From: Brevundimonas mediterranea
GTDB lineage: Bacteria; Pseudomonadota; Alphaproteobacteria; Caulobacterales; Caulobacteraceae
NCBI RefSeq assembly: GCF_011064825.1
Contig: NZ_CP048751.1
Location: 2,976,001-3,040,000 of the forward strand
Length of the DNA: 64,000 bases
Direction: 5' to 3'
A model generated the notes under the pieces. That model had not been told where the DNA came from. It saw nothing but the letters and a program-made list of their open reading frames with translations, and ran no database searches. Positions 40,923-50,906 of the stretch are shown here, one piece after another. Position numbers and translations under genes: made by a program. Each line of letters starts with the position of its first letter. Position 1 is the stretch's first letter.

Positions 40923-41480
40923 ATGGCCAAGCCCGAAGTGAAAACCTATCGCGACCGCATGGAGAAGGCGGTCGTGGCGCTGAAGGAAGAGTTCAGCGGC
41001 CTGCGCACCGGACGGGCCAACGCCGGCTTGCTGGAGCCCGTGCGGGTCGAGGCCTATGGATCGGCCTCGCCGCTGTCGGCCGTCGCCGCCATCAGCGTGC
41101 CCGAGCCGCGGATGATCTCCGTCAACGTCTGGGACAAGGGCATGGTGGTCGCGGTCGAAAAGGCCATTCGCAACGCCAACCTGGGCCTGAACCCCATCGT
41201 TGACGGACAGACCCTGCGCATCCCCGTGCCGCCGCTGACCGAGGAGCGCCGCAAGGACCTGGTCAAGCTGGCCGGCAAGTACACCGAGCAACAGAAGATC
41301 GCCGTGCGCAACGTGCGCCGCGACGCCAACGACGATCTGAAGAAGGCCGAGAAGGCGGGCGAGATCAGCCAGGACGAACAGAAGAAGCTGGAGGCGGACA
41401 TCCAGAAGGAGACGGACGCCGCCATCAAGCGCATCGACGAGGCCTTGAAGACCAAGGAACAAGAGATCATGCAGGTCTGA
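40923..41480 (+). CDS. frr: Ribosome recycling factor
   Basis: RRF splits post-termination ribosomes with EF-G. The 185-residue length is standard. Visible family stretches are [49 protein letters not shown] in part, and the C-terminal three-helix bundle with [16 protein letters not shown]. It is followed by uppS after 37 bases. Confidence 0.97.
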   Translation: MAKPEVKTYRDRMEKAVVALKEEFSGLRTGRANAGLLEPVRVEAYGSASPLSAVAAISVPEPRMISVNVWDKGMVVAVEKAIRNANLGLNPIVDGQTLRIPVPPLTEERRKDLVKLAGKYTEQQKIAVRNVRRDANDDLKKAEKAGEISQDEQKKLEADIQKETDAAIKRIDEALKTKEQEIMQV

Positions 41481-41517
41481 GGCGGAACGGCTTGGGCCTG
41501 AAGGGACGGAACGACAG

Positions 41518-42276
41518 ATGACGGCAGACCGCGCCGCGCCTTCGAGCTCGCGTTCCGATGGACCACGCCATGTCGCCATCATCATGGACGGCAACGGCCG
41601 CTGGGCGAGCGCCCGGGGCCTGCCGCGCACCATGGGACATCGCGAGGGGGTCCAGGCGCTGAAGCGCACGATCCAGGCCGCGCCCGATTTCGGCATCCAA
41701 TGCCTGACCGTCTTCGGCTTCTCGACCGAGAACTGGAGCCGTCCGGCCGAGGAGGTCTCGGACCTGATGGGGCTGGTGCGGACCTATGTGGCCAGTGATC
41801 TGGCGCGGCTGGAGAAGGCGGGCGTGCGCCTGCGCATTCTCGGCCGCCGCGACGGACTGCCGTCCGACATCGCCGCCATCATCGAAAAGGCCGAGCGCCA
41901 GACCGCCCACAACGACCGGTTCATGCTTCAGGTCGCCTTCAACTATGGCGGCCGGGCCGATCTGGTCGACGCCGCGCGTCGCCACATGCAAAGGCTGCTG
42001 GCGGGCGAGACGGTCGAGCCGATCGATGAAGACACCCTGGCCGCCGGCCTGGCCACGGCGGGATCGCCGCCGCTGGATCTGATCGTCCGCACCTCGGGCG
42101 AGCAGCGCCTGTCGAACTTCCTGCTGTGGGAAGCCGCCTACGCCGAACTGGTGTTTCAGGACATCCTGTGGCCCGACTATGGGCCGAAGGCGCTGGGGGA
42201 GGCGGTCGCCGCCTTCGCTCAACGCGAACGCCGCTACGGCGGGCGAGAGGACGCGCCTGCGCGCGTGTCGGCCTGA
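41518..42276 (+). CDS. uppS: Undecaprenyl (isoprenyl) diphosphate synthase
   Basis: It extends farnesyl diphosphate with isopentenyl units to make the C55 lipid carrier for cell-wall and polysaccharide synthesis. The 252-residue protein has the catalytic Asp24 in [11 protein letters not shown], then [24 protein letters not shown] and the C-terminal [24 protein letters not shown] in part. The last base of its stop is the first base of the cdsA ATG. Confidence 0.95.
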   Translation: MTADRAAPSSSRSDGPRHVAIIMDGNGRWASARGLPRTMGHREGVQALKRTIQAAPDFGIQCLTVFGFSTENWSRPAEEVSDLMGLVRTYVASDLARLEKAGVRLRILGRRDGLPSDIAAIIEKAERQTAHNDRFMLQVAFNYGGRADLVDAARRHMQRLLAGETVEPIDEDTLAAGLATAGSPPLDLIVRTSGEQRLSNFLLWEAAYAELVFQDILWPDYGPKALGEAVAAFAQRERRYGGREDAPARVSA

Positions 42277-43097
42277 TGGCGGTCAAGGGGCGGGATATCG
42301 CCTTGAGGGCGGCCTCGGCCGCCGTCCTGGCGCCGGCGGCGGTGGCCGCCACCTGGTTCGGGGGCGTCTGGTTCCTGGCGCTGATGCTGGCCGCCTGCGT
42401 CGTCCTGGCCTTCGAATGGGGCGCCATGAGCGCGCCCAAGGCTCCGCGTCCCGTCGGTTTCGCGGTGGCCCTGGCCGTCGTGGCCGCCGTCGTCAGCGCC
42501 TATTTCGGCGTCATGTCCGTGGCCTTCGTCATCCTGGTGTTCGGCGCCGCCGCTGCGGGGCTCTATGCCCGAAGCCGAGGCCAGCAGGCCGTGGATGCGG
42601 CCTATGGCGTGCTTTATCTGGGTTGGCCCTCGGTGCTGCTGATCTGGCTGCGCGACGGGGACGGCGCGGTCGGTCTGCACTGGACGGCGCTTGTCTTCGC
42701 TGTGACCTGGTCGGCGGACATCCTGGCCTATCTGGCGGGTTCGACCCTGGGCGGGCCGAAGCTGTGGCCGCGTTATTCGCCCAACAAGACCTGGTCCGGC
42801 TTCGTCGGCGGCATTCTGGCGGGCGCGGTCGCCGGTGCGGCGCTGACGGCCTGGTTCGACATGGGCCGCCTGACCATCTTCTGGGGCGCGATCCTGGGCC
42901 TGGCGGCCGCGCTGGCCACCATGGGCGGCGATCTGTGGGAGTCGGGGCTGAAGCGCCGGTTCGGCGTCAAGGACGCGGGCAACACCATCCCCGGCCACGG
43001 CGGCCTGCTGGACCGGGTGGACGGGTTGATGTTCGCGGTCGTGGTGGTGGCGGCGGGACGTCTGCTGGTGGTTCTGCTGGAAAAGGGCGCGTCTTGA
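42276..43097 (+). CDS. cdsA: Phosphatidate cytidylyltransferase
   Basis: It makes CDP-diacylglycerol, the precursor of all phospholipids. The 273-residue multi-spanning membrane protein carries the family signature near residues 226-248: [19 protein letters not shown] followed by LLDRVDG. About seven hydrophobic segments precede it. ATG 42276 is chosen from the overlap with uppS; the longer frame from 42126 lies inside uppS. It overlaps dxr by 4 bases. Confidence 0.95.
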   Translation: MAVKGRDIALRAASAAVLAPAAVAATWFGGVWFLALMLAACVVLAFEWGAMSAPKAPRPVGFAVALAVVAAVVSAYFGVMSVAFVILVFGAAAAGLYARSRGQQAVDAAYGVLYLGWPSVLLIWLRDGDGAVGLHWTALVFAVTWSADILAYLAGSTLGGPKLWPRYSPNKTWSGFVGGILAGAVAGAALTAWFDMGRLTIFWGAILGLAAALATMGGDLWESGLKRRFGVKDAGNTIPGHGGLLDRVDGLMFAVVVVAAGRLLVVLLEKGAS

Positions 43098-44290
43098 TCC
43101 GTCGCCGCGTCACGGTTCTGGGCTCTACCGGCTCGGTCGGCTCGTCGACCCTGGACCTGATGGAACAGGCCGAGGCCACCGGCACGGGGGCCTTCGAGGT
43201 CGAGGCCCTGACGGGCGGCGCCAATATCGCCAAACTGGCCGAACAGGCGCGGCGCTGGAAGCCGAAACTGGCGGTGACGGCCGACCCGAAGAGGCTGACC
43301 GATCTGCGCGACGCCCTGGCGGGAACCGGCGTGGCGGCGGCGGCGGGCGAGGACGCCATTGTGGAGGCGGCGACGCGGCCGGCCGACTGGATCATGGCGT
43401 CCATCGTCGGGGCCGCAGGGTTGAAGTCGGCCTGGGCGGCGGCCGAAACGGGCGCCATCCTGGCCTTGGCCAACAAGGAAAGCCTGGTCTGCTGCGGCCC
43501 GGCCCTGATCGAGCGCGTTCGACGGGCCGGGGGGCGGCTGATCCCGGTCGATTCCGAACATTCCGCCATCTTCCAGGTGTTTCCGGCCGATGCGCCCGAG
43601 CAGGTGTCGAAACTGGTGCTCACCGCCTCGGGCGGGCCGTTCCGCCAGACCCCGCGCGCCCAGATGACCGGGATCACGCCCGAACAGGCCGTCGCCCATC
43701 CGAACTGGAGCATGGGGGCCAAGATTTCGGTCGACAGCGCCACCATGGCCAACAAGGGCCTGGAGATGATCGAGGCGGCCTATCTGTTCGCCATGCCTGC
43801 GGATCGGATCGACGTCGTGGTCCACCCCGAATCGATCATCCACAGCCTTGTGGAATATGTGGATGGTTCGACTCTGGCCCAGATGGGGCCGCCGGACATG
43901 CGCACGCCGATCGCCTGCGCCCTGGCCTGGCCCCATCGCATCGCCTGGCCCGCGCCGAAGCTGGACCTGGCGGCTCTGGGTCGATTGACGTTCGAAGCGC
44001 CCGATCTGGCGCGGTTCCCGGCCCTGGATCTGGCGCGTCAGGCCTTGCAGGCAGGGGGGGCGGCGCCCGCCGTGTTCAACGCCGCCAACGAGGTCGCGGC
44101 CTTTGCATTTCTTGACCGCAAGCTGGCCTTTCTCAATATTGCCGCAGTCGTCGCCGAAACCCTTGATCGTGCGACGAAGGCGGGGATGGTTTTCGGCTCT
44201 GGAGACGCCTGTGGCGCGGCCCTTTCGGTCGACGCCCAGACCCGTCTGATGGCCGGAACCATAATCGCCGGACTGGCGAACGCGGCCTGA
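43094..44290 (+). CDS. dxr: 1-deoxy-D-xylulose 5-phosphate reductoisomerase
   Basis: It converts DXP to MEP using NADPH, the committed step of isoprenoid synthesis that feeds uppS. The 398-residue protein has the N-terminal [13 protein letters not shown] (NADPH site), [10 protein letters not shown], the metal and substrate region [10 protein letters not shown], and [26 protein letters not shown] in split form (written [20 protein letters not shown]). TTG 43094 starts the gene inside the cdsA stop (TTGA); no suitable ATG is closer. Length is normal. Confidence 0.94.
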   Translation: MIRRRVTVLGSTGSVGSSTLDLMEQAEATGTGAFEVEALTGGANIAKLAEQARRWKPKLAVTADPKRLTDLRDALAGTGVAAAAGEDAIVEAATRPADWIMASIVGAAGLKSAWAAAETGAILALANKESLVCCGPALIERVRRAGGRLIPVDSEHSAIFQVFPADAPEQVSKLVLTASGGPFRQTPRAQMTGITPEQAVAHPNWSMGAKISVDSATMANKGLEMIEAAYLFAMPADRIDVVVHPESIIHSLVEYVDGSTLAQMGPPDMRTPIACALAWPHRIAWPAPKLDLAALGRLTFEAPDLARFPALDLARQALQAGGAAPAVFNAANEVAAFAFLDRKLAFLNIAAVVAETLDRATKAGMVFGSGDACGAALSVDAQTRLMAGTIIAGLANAA

Positions 44291-44314
44291 TCGGCCAGGG
44301 GAGACGATTTTACA

Positions 44315-45532
44315 ATGCTGGGCGCTCTGGGTCAGATCCTGATCTACATCGTGCCGTTCCTGCTGGTGCTGACCTTCATCGTCACCATTCATGAGCTGGG
44401 TCACTTCCTCGTCGCCCGCGCCTTCGGCGTGAAGGTGGACCGTTTCGCCATCGGTTTCGGCAAGGCGATCTTCAGCCGCACCGACCGGCACGGCATCGAA
44501 TGGCGGCTCGGCTGGATGCCGCTGGGCGGGTATGTCAAATTCTCGGGCGATCTGGACGCTTCCAGCGTGCCGGATCAGGCGGGCCTGGCCGAACTGCGCC
44601 AGCGGGTGATCGCCGAGGGCGGGCCGGGGGCTGAGCGCGACTATTTCCACTTCAAGCCCGTTTGGCAGCGCGCCCTGATCGTCGTGGCCGGGCCCGCCGC
44701 CAACTTCCTGCTGGCCATCACCATTTTCGCGATCGTCTTCATGAGCGTGGGCACGCAACTACGGCCCGCCCGCGTGGCCCAGGTCCAGGCCGGTTCGCCC
44801 GCCGCCGCCGCCGGCTTCCAGGTCGGCGACCTGATCACCGGGGTGAACGGCAAGGCGATCAAGGACGGCGGAGAGGTGACGCGCACCGTCATGCTGTCGA
44901 CCGGCGATCCCGTCCGATTCACCGTCGAACGTGCGCAGCAGGTGGTGGAGCTGACCGCCGTTCCCGAGCGTCGCGAAGAGAACGATCCCATCGCCGGGCG
45001 GGTCAAGGTCGGCCGGATCGGCCTGGGGCTCGCGCCTGCGCCGGGCGATCTGCGTCATGTTCGCTATGGGCCTGTGGACGCCGTGGTCGAAGGCGTGCGC
45101 CAGACCCGCGACGTCGTCGGTTCGACCCTGACCTACCTGGGGCGTCTGGCGACGGGTCGGGAGTCGGGCGACCAGTTCAGCGGTCCGTTGGGCATCGCCA
45201 AGGCGACCGGTTCGCTGACGACGGCGGCGGTGGAGGCCAATCCGGCGCCCGAGGCCATCGCAATCAACCTTCTGCTCACCCTGACAACCTTCGCCGCCAT
45301 ACTTTCGATCGGAATCGGCTTTCTAAATCTCTTGCCCATCCCTGTGCTGGACGGCGGACATCTGCTTTTCTACGGCTATGAAGCCATAGTGCGGCGGCCC
45401 GTTGCGGCGCGGTATCAGGAGATGGGCTATCGCGCAGGTCTTGCGCTTCTGGCGGGATTTATGTTGTTCGCGACGTGGAACGACCTACAGAAGCTCAACA
45501 TCTTCCAATTCCTCGGCGGGCTCGTCTCGTGA
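44315..45532 (+). CDS. rseP: Site-2 protease RseP (MmpA-like)
   Basis: This intramembrane zinc metalloprotease of 405 residues has the HExxH motif at His26-Glu27-His30 (TIHELGHFLVAR). A PDZ-like domain lies at about residues 150-225 (VQAGSPAAAAGFQVGDLITGVNG in part), and a second conserved site is LLPIPVLDGGHLLFYGYE in the C-terminal membrane region. RseP enzymes cleave anti-sigma factors and signal-peptide remnants; the Caulobacter relative MmpA cleaves PodJ. Substrates here are unknown. It lies directly before bamA with overlapping ends. Confidence 0.95.
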   Translation: MLGALGQILIYIVPFLLVLTFIVTIHELGHFLVARAFGVKVDRFAIGFGKAIFSRTDRHGIEWRLGWMPLGGYVKFSGDLDASSVPDQAGLAELRQRVIAEGGPGAERDYFHFKPVWQRALIVVAGPAANFLLAITIFAIVFMSVGTQLRPARVAQVQAGSPAAAAGFQVGDLITGVNGKAIKDGGEVTRTVMLSTGDPVRFTVERAQQVVELTAVPERREENDPIAGRVKVGRIGLGLAPAPGDLRHVRYGPVDAVVEGVRQTRDVVGSTLTYLGRLATGRESGDQFSGPLGIAKATGSLTTAAVEANPAPEAIAINLLLTLTTFAAILSIGIGFLNLLPIPVLDGGHLLFYGYEAIVRRPVAARYQEMGYRAGLALLAGFMLFATWNDLQKLNIFQFLGGLVS

Positions 45533-45561
45533 GCCGACGCCAGCCCCCGATGGTTTCCAGA

Positions 45562-47976
45562 ATGAACGACATGACATCACGCGCCGCCGTCCGACTGGGC
45601 GCCCGATCCAGCCTCCTCGCGCTGGCTGTCGCCGCAGGCTTCGCCGCCCCGGCCCTGGCCCAGACCGCAGGGGCTCCTGCGGCGCCCGCGCCCGCCGGCG
45701 AACAGCCGCCGCGCGTCGAGATCGCCGCGCCCCAGTCGCTGACGGTCAATCGCATCCTGGTTCAGGGCGCGCAGCGGATCGACCAGACCACGGTCCTGTC
45801 CTATCTGCCGATCCGCCCCGGCGACACGGTCGACGCCGCCGTTCTGGATGTCGCGGTTCGCACCCTGTCACGCACCGGCCTGTTCGCCGACGTGCAGCTG
45901 GGCGTGCAGAACGGCGACCTTATCGTCCAGATCGTCGAGAACCCGATCATCAACCAGGTGGTGTTCGAGGGGAACAGCGCCCTGTCGCAGGACAAGCTGA
46001 CCAAGGAAGTCACGCTTCAGCCGCGCGGCATCTACACCCGCGCCAAGGTGCAGGAAGATGTCGGCGCCATCGTCGAACTGTATCGCCTGCAGGGCCGCAT
46101 CTCGGCGACCGTGACGCCGAAACTGGTTCAGCTGGAACAGAACCGCGTCGATGTGATCTTCGAGATCAACGAAGGCCCCCAGACCGGCATCAGCGCCATC
46201 AACATCCTGGGCAACCACGCGTTTTCCGACAACGACGTGCGCGGCGTCATGGTGACCGAGCGGTCGCAGTGGTGGAAGTTCTTCTCCAGCAACGACAACT
46301 ATGATCCGAACCGCCTGGATTACGACCAGGAGCAGCTGCGGAAATTCTATACGAACCGCGGCTACTACGACTTCCGCATCGTCTCGTCGGTGGCCGAGCT
46401 GCAGCCTGACGATCAGGCGTTCCAGCTGACCCTGACCCTGAACGAGGGCGACAAGTACAACTTCGGCAAGGTCGACGTCATCACCCAGAATGACCGCCTC
46501 AACGCCGAATTCCTCAAGGCGCTTGTGCCGATCCGCGAAGGCCAGCTCTACGAGAGCGACAAGATCGAACAGGCGGTCGACGCCCTGACCTTCGCCGCCG
46601 GTTCGGCCGGCTACGCCTTCGTCGAGATCAATCCGACCTATCGCGCCAACCCCGACACCGACACGGTGGATGTGACCTTCAATGTGTCCGAGGGCCAGCG
46701 CGTCTATATCGACCGCATCAATGTGGTCGGAAACACCCGCACCATCGACCCGGTCATCCGCCGCGAACTGATGCTGACCGAAGGCGACGCCTTCAACCGC
46801 GCCCTGATGGAGCGCTCGCGCAACAATCTGCGCGCGCTCGGCTTCTTCAAGGACGTGACGATCGAGGAAACGCGCGGCAGCGCGCCCGACCGTTCGGTCA
46901 TCAACGTCAACGTCCAGGAACAGCCGACGGGGGAACTGTCCGTCGGCGCAGGCTTCAGCTCGGTCGACTCCTTCACGGTCAACCTGGGCATTTCCGAGCG
47001 GAATTTCCGCGGGCGCGGCCAGAACGTCGTCGCGCGTCTTGAATGGGGCTCGCTGCGTCAGCAGGTCGATTTCCGCTTCACCGAACCCAAGTTCCTGGGG
47101 CGCGACCTTCGGGCGGGCTGGGATCTGTTCCACTCGCGATATGACCTGAGCAAATATTCGTCCTACGACTACCGTTCGACCGGGGGCGGCCTGCGCCTGT
47201 CCTATCCGTTGAACGGCAATATGCTGCTCAGCACCCGCTACTTCCTGAAATCGGACGAGATCATCGTCCCGACCGGCTACTGCAACGCGACCGGCAGCGG
47301 CTCTTCGGCCCTGTGCGACCAGGTCGGCAGCTATATCAACTCTTCCGTCGGCTATACGCTTCAGATGAACTACACCAACGACCCGGTTCGCCCGACGCGC
47401 GGCTGGTCGGGCTCGCTGCGTCAGGACCTGGCCGGTCTCGGCGGCGACGTGAACTATGTGAAGACCGAAGCCGACGCAGCCTGGTACTATGGCTTCTCGC
47501 CGCGCTGGGTCGTCAGCGTCCAGGGCTCGACCGGCTATGTCAGCGGCTGGAACGGCGATCCGATCCGGATCAACGACCGCTTCTTCAAGGGCGGCAACAG
47601 CTTCCGCGGCTTCGAGACCGCCGGGATGGGGCCGCGCGACCTGCGGACGACCGACGCCCTGGGCGGCAACTTCTACGCCATCGGCACCGTCGAACTGACC
47701 CTGCCGAACTATCTGCCCGAGCAGTACGGCATCAAGACTTCGCTGTTCGCCGACGTCGGCACCCTGGGCGTGCTGGATGATCGCTACAAGTTGACAACGA
47801 CCGGCACGGTCAACACCAATATCGCCGATGAGTTGTCTCTGCGGGCGTCGGCCGGCGTCAGCATCCACTGGAAATCGCCGATGGGCCCCATCCGGTTCGA
47901 CATCTCCAAGGTCCTGTCCAAGGAAGACTACGACAAGACGGAATCCTTCCGCTTCTCGACCTCCACCCAGTTCTAA
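45562..47976 (+). CDS. bamA: Outer membrane protein assembly factor BamA
   Basis: BamA inserts beta-barrel proteins into the outer membrane. The 804-residue protein has a signal peptide (LLALAVAAGFAAPALAQ), five POTRA domains to about residue 420 (the first begins VNRILVQGAQRIDQTTVLSYL) and a C-terminal 16-strand barrel. The barrel includes the conserved loop region FFKGGNSFRGFETAGMGPRD and ends with SFRFSTSTQF, the usual aromatic terminus. The start is uncertain: GTG 45529 overlaps the rseP stop and ATG 45550 is also in frame. ATG 45562 gives the most normal signal peptide. Confidence 0.95.
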   Translation: MNDMTSRAAVRLGARSSLLALAVAAGFAAPALAQTAGAPAAPAPAGEQPPRVEIAAPQSLTVNRILVQGAQRIDQTTVLSYLPIRPGDTVDAAVLDVAVRTLSRTGLFADVQLGVQNGDLIVQIVENPIINQVVFEGNSALSQDKLTKEVTLQPRGIYTRAKVQEDVGAIVELYRLQGRISATVTPKLVQLEQNRVDVIFEINEGPQTGISAINILGNHAFSDNDVRGVMVTERSQWWKFFSSNDNYDPNRLDYDQEQLRKFYTNRGYYDFRIVSSVAELQPDDQAFQLTLTLNEGDKYNFGKVDVITQNDRLNAEFLKALVPIREGQLYESDKIEQAVDALTFAAGSAGYAFVEINPTYRANPDTDTVDVTFNVSEGQRVYIDRINVVGNTRTIDPVIRRELMLTEGDAFNRALMERSRNNLRALGFFKDVTIEETRGSAPDRSVINVNVQEQPTGELSVGAGFSSVDSFTVNLGISERNFRGRGQNVVARLEWGSLRQQVDFRFTEPKFLGRDLRAGWDLFHSRYDLSKYSSYDYRSTGGGLRLSYPLNGNMLLSTRYFLKSDEIIVPTGYCNATGSGSSALCDQVGSYINSSVGYTLQMNYTNDPVRPTRGWSGSLRQDLAGLGGDVNYVKTEADAAWYYGFSPRWVVSVQGSTGYVSGWNGDPIRINDRFFKGGNSFRGFETAGMGPRDLRTTDALGGNFYAIGTVELTLPNYLPEQYGIKTSLFADVGTLGVLDDRYKLTTTGTVNTNIADELSLRASAGVSIHWKSPMGPIRFDISKVLSKEDYDKTESFRFSTSTQF

Positions 47977-48012
47977 GCCCGCGACGCAAAAGCGCACGCA
48001 CGAGGAAGTCCC

Positions 48013-48618
48013 ATGAAAGCTCTGATCATCGCCGCCACGGCCGCCGCCACCCTGGTCGCCACCGCCGCCTCGGCCCAACAGGCCGCTGCGCCCGCCAACC
48101 CCGGTCCGGTCATCCCGGGCGTCTGCGTCTATTACAACGCCCGTCTGCTGGCGCAGTCGGCCGCCGGCCAGGCCGTCGAGGCGCGCATGCAGCAACTGGC
48201 GCAGGAAGTTCAGGGCGAACTCCAGCCCTACGCCACCGCGCTTCAGACCGAAGCCCAGCAGCTTCAGACCTCGGGCGCCAGCCTGCCGGCCGACCAGTTG
48301 CAACAGCGCCGTCAGGCCCTGCAGCAGCGCGCCCAGGAAGCGCAACAGCTGGAAGGCACGCGCGAAAACGAACTGCGCTACACCCTGGCCATGCAACGCC
48401 AGGCCATCACCGAGGCCGTGTCGCCGATCCTGACCGCCCTGTACCAGGAGAAGGGCTGCGGCCTGCTGCTGGACCGCGAGAGCGTCTTCATGATGAACCC
48501 GGCCATGGATCTGACCGATACGGCGATCCAGCGCCTGAACACGGCCCTGCCGACCCTGTCGTTCAACCGTATGGCCGTCCCGGCCCAGCAGCCGCAACAG
48601 CCGGCCGCCGCCAACTAA
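48013..48618 (+). CDS. skp: OmpH/Skp-family periplasmic chaperone
   Basis: The 201-residue exported protein has a signal peptide ending ATAASAQQ. After a Pro-rich spacer it shows the Skp pattern: an N-terminal strand (GVCVYYNARLLAQSAAGQAVEARMQQ in part), long helices rich in Gln and Ala that form the jellyfish tentacles, and a C-terminal strand region GCGLLLDRESVFMMNPAMDLT. It escorts unfolded outer-membrane proteins to BamA, whose gene is directly upstream. A GGAAG site precedes the ATG. Confidence 0.88.
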   Translation: MKALIIAATAAATLVATAASAQQAAAPANPGPVIPGVCVYYNARLLAQSAAGQAVEARMQQLAQEVQGELQPYATALQTEAQQLQTSGASLPADQLQQRRQALQQRAQEAQQLEGTRENELRYTLAMQRQAITEAVSPILTALYQEKGCGLLLDRESVFMMNPAMDLTDTAIQRLNTALPTLSFNRMAVPAQQPQQPAAAN

Positions 48619-48625
48619 GTTCGAC

Positions 48626-49639
48626 ATGCCCGACACCCGCTTCTTTCAAACCCTGTCTCCTCTGACCGTCGCCGAACTGGCGGCCCAGATCGGGGGCGAG
48701 GTCGAGAGGGGCGGGGACCGGACCATCGCCTCGGTCGCGCCCCTGTCCTCTGCGGACGGGGGCGCGATCGCGTTTCTGGGCGACCGCAAATTCGTCGCGG
48801 CGCTGGCGGGGACCCGAGCGGGTTGCGTGATCGTGCCGGCCGAAGCCGTGGCGTCGGCGCCTGCGGAAGCCGCCGTCATCATCTCACGCACGCCCCAGGC
48901 GTCCTGGGCCATGGCCTCGGCCTTGCTGCACCGTCCGGTGACGCTGGACCGGGCTATCCAGGCCTCCGAGGCGGCCGAGGACGACAGCGTCGTCATCGAG
49001 CCGGGCGTCGTGCTGGGCGAGGGCGTCCGCATCGGACGCGGCACGCGCATCTGCGCCAACACCGTCATCGGTCCGGGCGTTCAGATCGGCCGCGACTGCG
49101 TCATCGGTTCGAACGTCACCGTCGGCTTCGCCCTGATCGGCGACCGGGTGAAACTGTACGCCGGCGCGCGGATCGGCGAGGCGGGCTTCGGCGCCACCGG
49201 CACGGCCGCCGGCGCCATGGATATTCCCCAGCTGGGCCGCGTCATCCTGCAGGACGGGGTGACGGTCGGCGCCAACTCCTGCATCGACCGCGGGGCCTAT
49301 GACGACACGGTCATCGGCGAAAACACCAAGATCGATAATCTGGTCATGGTCGGCCACAACTGCGTCATCGGCCGCAACAATCTGATGGCCGCCAACACCG
49401 GGATTTCCGGCTCCGTGACCAGCGGCGACAACGTCATCTTCGGCGGCAAGGCGGGGATCGGCGATCACATCACCATCGGCGAAGGCGCGCGGGTCGCGGC
49501 CGGCGCCGGGGTGCTGGCGAACATTCCGGCGGGCGAGACCTGGTCCGGTTATCCGGCCCGTCCGATCCGACAGTTCTTGCGCGAAACCATCTGGCTCGCC
49601 AAACAGGCCTCTTCAAAGAAGGCCCCGAAGGAATCATAG
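48626..49639 (+). CDS. lpxD: UDP-3-O-acylglucosamine N-acyltransferase
   Basis: It adds the N-linked hydroxyacyl chain in the third step of lipid A synthesis. The 337-residue protein has a uridine-binding N-terminal domain and a left-handed beta-helix of hexapeptide repeats from about residue 105. The catalytic-His region is VMVGHNCVIGRNN, after NSCIDRGAYDDTVIGENTKIDN in part. A C-terminal helix closes the protein. It is followed after 2 bases by fabZ. Confidence 0.95.
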   Translation: MPDTRFFQTLSPLTVAELAAQIGGEVERGGDRTIASVAPLSSADGGAIAFLGDRKFVAALAGTRAGCVIVPAEAVASAPAEAAVIISRTPQASWAMASALLHRPVTLDRAIQASEAAEDDSVVIEPGVVLGEGVRIGRGTRICANTVIGPGVQIGRDCVIGSNVTVGFALIGDRVKLYAGARIGEAGFGATGTAAGAMDIPQLGRVILQDGVTVGANSCIDRGAYDDTVIGENTKIDNLVMVGHNCVIGRNNLMAANTGISGSVTSGDNVIFGGKAGIGDHITIGEGARVAAGAGVLANIPAGETWSGYPARPIRQFLRETIWLAKQASSKKAPKES

Positions 49640-49641
49640 GG

Positions 49642-50118
49642 ATGAGCGCAGACGGCAAGATCGATTACGCCGAGGTGATGCGGCGGCTGCCGCACCGTTA
49701 TCCCTTCCTGCTGGTGGACAAGGCTGAGGCCTTCGTGCCCCGGACCTCCATCGTGGGCATCAAGAACGTCAGCCATAACGAGCCCTTCTTCCAGGGGCAT
49801 TTCCCGATCGATCCGGTCATGCCCGGCGTGCTGATCGTCGAGGCCATGGCCCAGACGGGCGCCCTGCTGATGTCCAAGACCCTGGACGTGGCCGTGGCCG
49901 ACAAGGTCATCATGTTCATGTCCATCGACGGCGTGCGCTTCCGCAAACCGGCGCGGCCGGGCGACCAGCTGCGCATGGAGGTCAAGGTGATCAAGGCGCG
50001 CGGCGACGCCTACAAGTTCCGCGGCGAGACCTTCATCGACGGCAAACTGGCCGCCGAGGCCGAATTCATGGCCATGGTCGTGACCGTGCCCACTCCAGCG
50101 ACAGAGCCCGCCGCCTGA
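49642..50118 (+). CDS. fabZ: 3-hydroxyacyl-ACP dehydratase FabZ
   Basis: It dehydrates 3-hydroxyacyl-ACP in fatty acid elongation, competing with LpxA and LpxD for the same substrates. The 158-residue hot-dog-fold enzyme has catalytic His53 in FFQGHFPIDPVMPGV and Glu67 in IVEAMAQTGAL. The conserved N-terminal RLPHRYPFLLVDK is present. Its last base is the first base of the lpxA ATG. Confidence 0.96.
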   Translation: MSADGKIDYAEVMRRLPHRYPFLLVDKAEAFVPRTSIVGIKNVSHNEPFFQGHFPIDPVMPGVLIVEAMAQTGALLMSKTLDVAVADKVIMFMSIDGVRFRKPARPGDQLRMEVKVIKARGDAYKFRGETFIDGKLAAEAEFMAMVVTVPTPATEPAA

Positions 50119-50906
50119 TGACCATTCACCCCACCGCCCTGATCGACGCCACGGCGAGCCTGGCCGACGGGGTCGAGGTCGGGCCCTGGTGCACCGTCGG
50201 GCCGAACGTGGTCCTGGGCGAGGGCGTGCGTCTGGTCAGCCATGTGGTGGTTCAGCAGGATACGACCGTCGGGGCGGGAACGACGATCCATCCGTTCGCC
50301 GTCATCGGCGGCGACCCGCAGCACAACGGCTACAAGGGCGAGCCGGTGCGGCTGGAGATCGGGGAGAACAACCTGATCCGCGAGCATTGCACCTTCAACC
50401 GGGGCACGCCGCAGGGGACGGGCGTGACCGTCGTCGGCTCCAACAACCTGTTCATGACCGGCGCCCACGTGGGCCATGACTGCGTGGTCGGAAGCAATCT
50501 GGTCATGGCCAATAACGCCACCCTGGGCGGCCATGCTCATATCGGCGACAAGGTCTTCCTGGGGGGGCTGTGCGCCGTCCACCAGAACGGCCGTGTGGGG
50601 CAGGGGGCGATCATCGGCGGTCTGGCCGCCGTGACCCGCGACGTCATCCCCTATGGCTCGGCCTGGGGCAATCATGCGCGGCTGCGCGGGCTGAACCTGA
50701 TCGGACTGAAGCGCAAAGGCTACGGCAAGGACCAGGTGCGGCGGCTGTTGGCCGCCTATCGCGACCTGTTCGAGGGCCAGGGCGAGTTCGCCGGCCGGAT
50801 CGACGGCGTGGCCCAGGCCTATGCCGACCTGCCCGAGATCATGGAGATCATCGCCTTCATCCGCGACGGCGGGCGGCGTCCGCTGTGTCTGCCGAACGCG
50901 GAATGA
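50118..50906 (+). CDS. lpxA: UDP-N-acetylglucosamine acyltransferase
   Basis: It catalyses the first step of lipid A synthesis, moving a hydroxyacyl chain from ACP to UDP-GlcNAc. The 262-residue protein begins with IHPTALIDATASLADGVEVG, has left-handed beta-helix repeats, the HNGYKGEPVRLEIG loop and the catalytic-His stretch MTGAHVGHDCVVGSN. The C-terminal helical domain contains GLNLIGLKRKGY. It overlaps the lpxI start by 4 bases. Confidence 0.96.
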   Translation: MTIHPTALIDATASLADGVEVGPWCTVGPNVVLGEGVRLVSHVVVQQDTTVGAGTTIHPFAVIGGDPQHNGYKGEPVRLEIGENNLIREHCTFNRGTPQGTGVTVVGSNNLFMTGAHVGHDCVVGSNLVMANNATLGGHAHIGDKVFLGGLCAVHQNGRVGQGAIIGGLAAVTRDVIPYGSAWGNHARLRGLNLIGLKRKGYGKDQVRRLLAAYRDLFEGQGEFAGRIDGVAQAYADLPEIMEIIAFIRDGGRRPLCLPNAE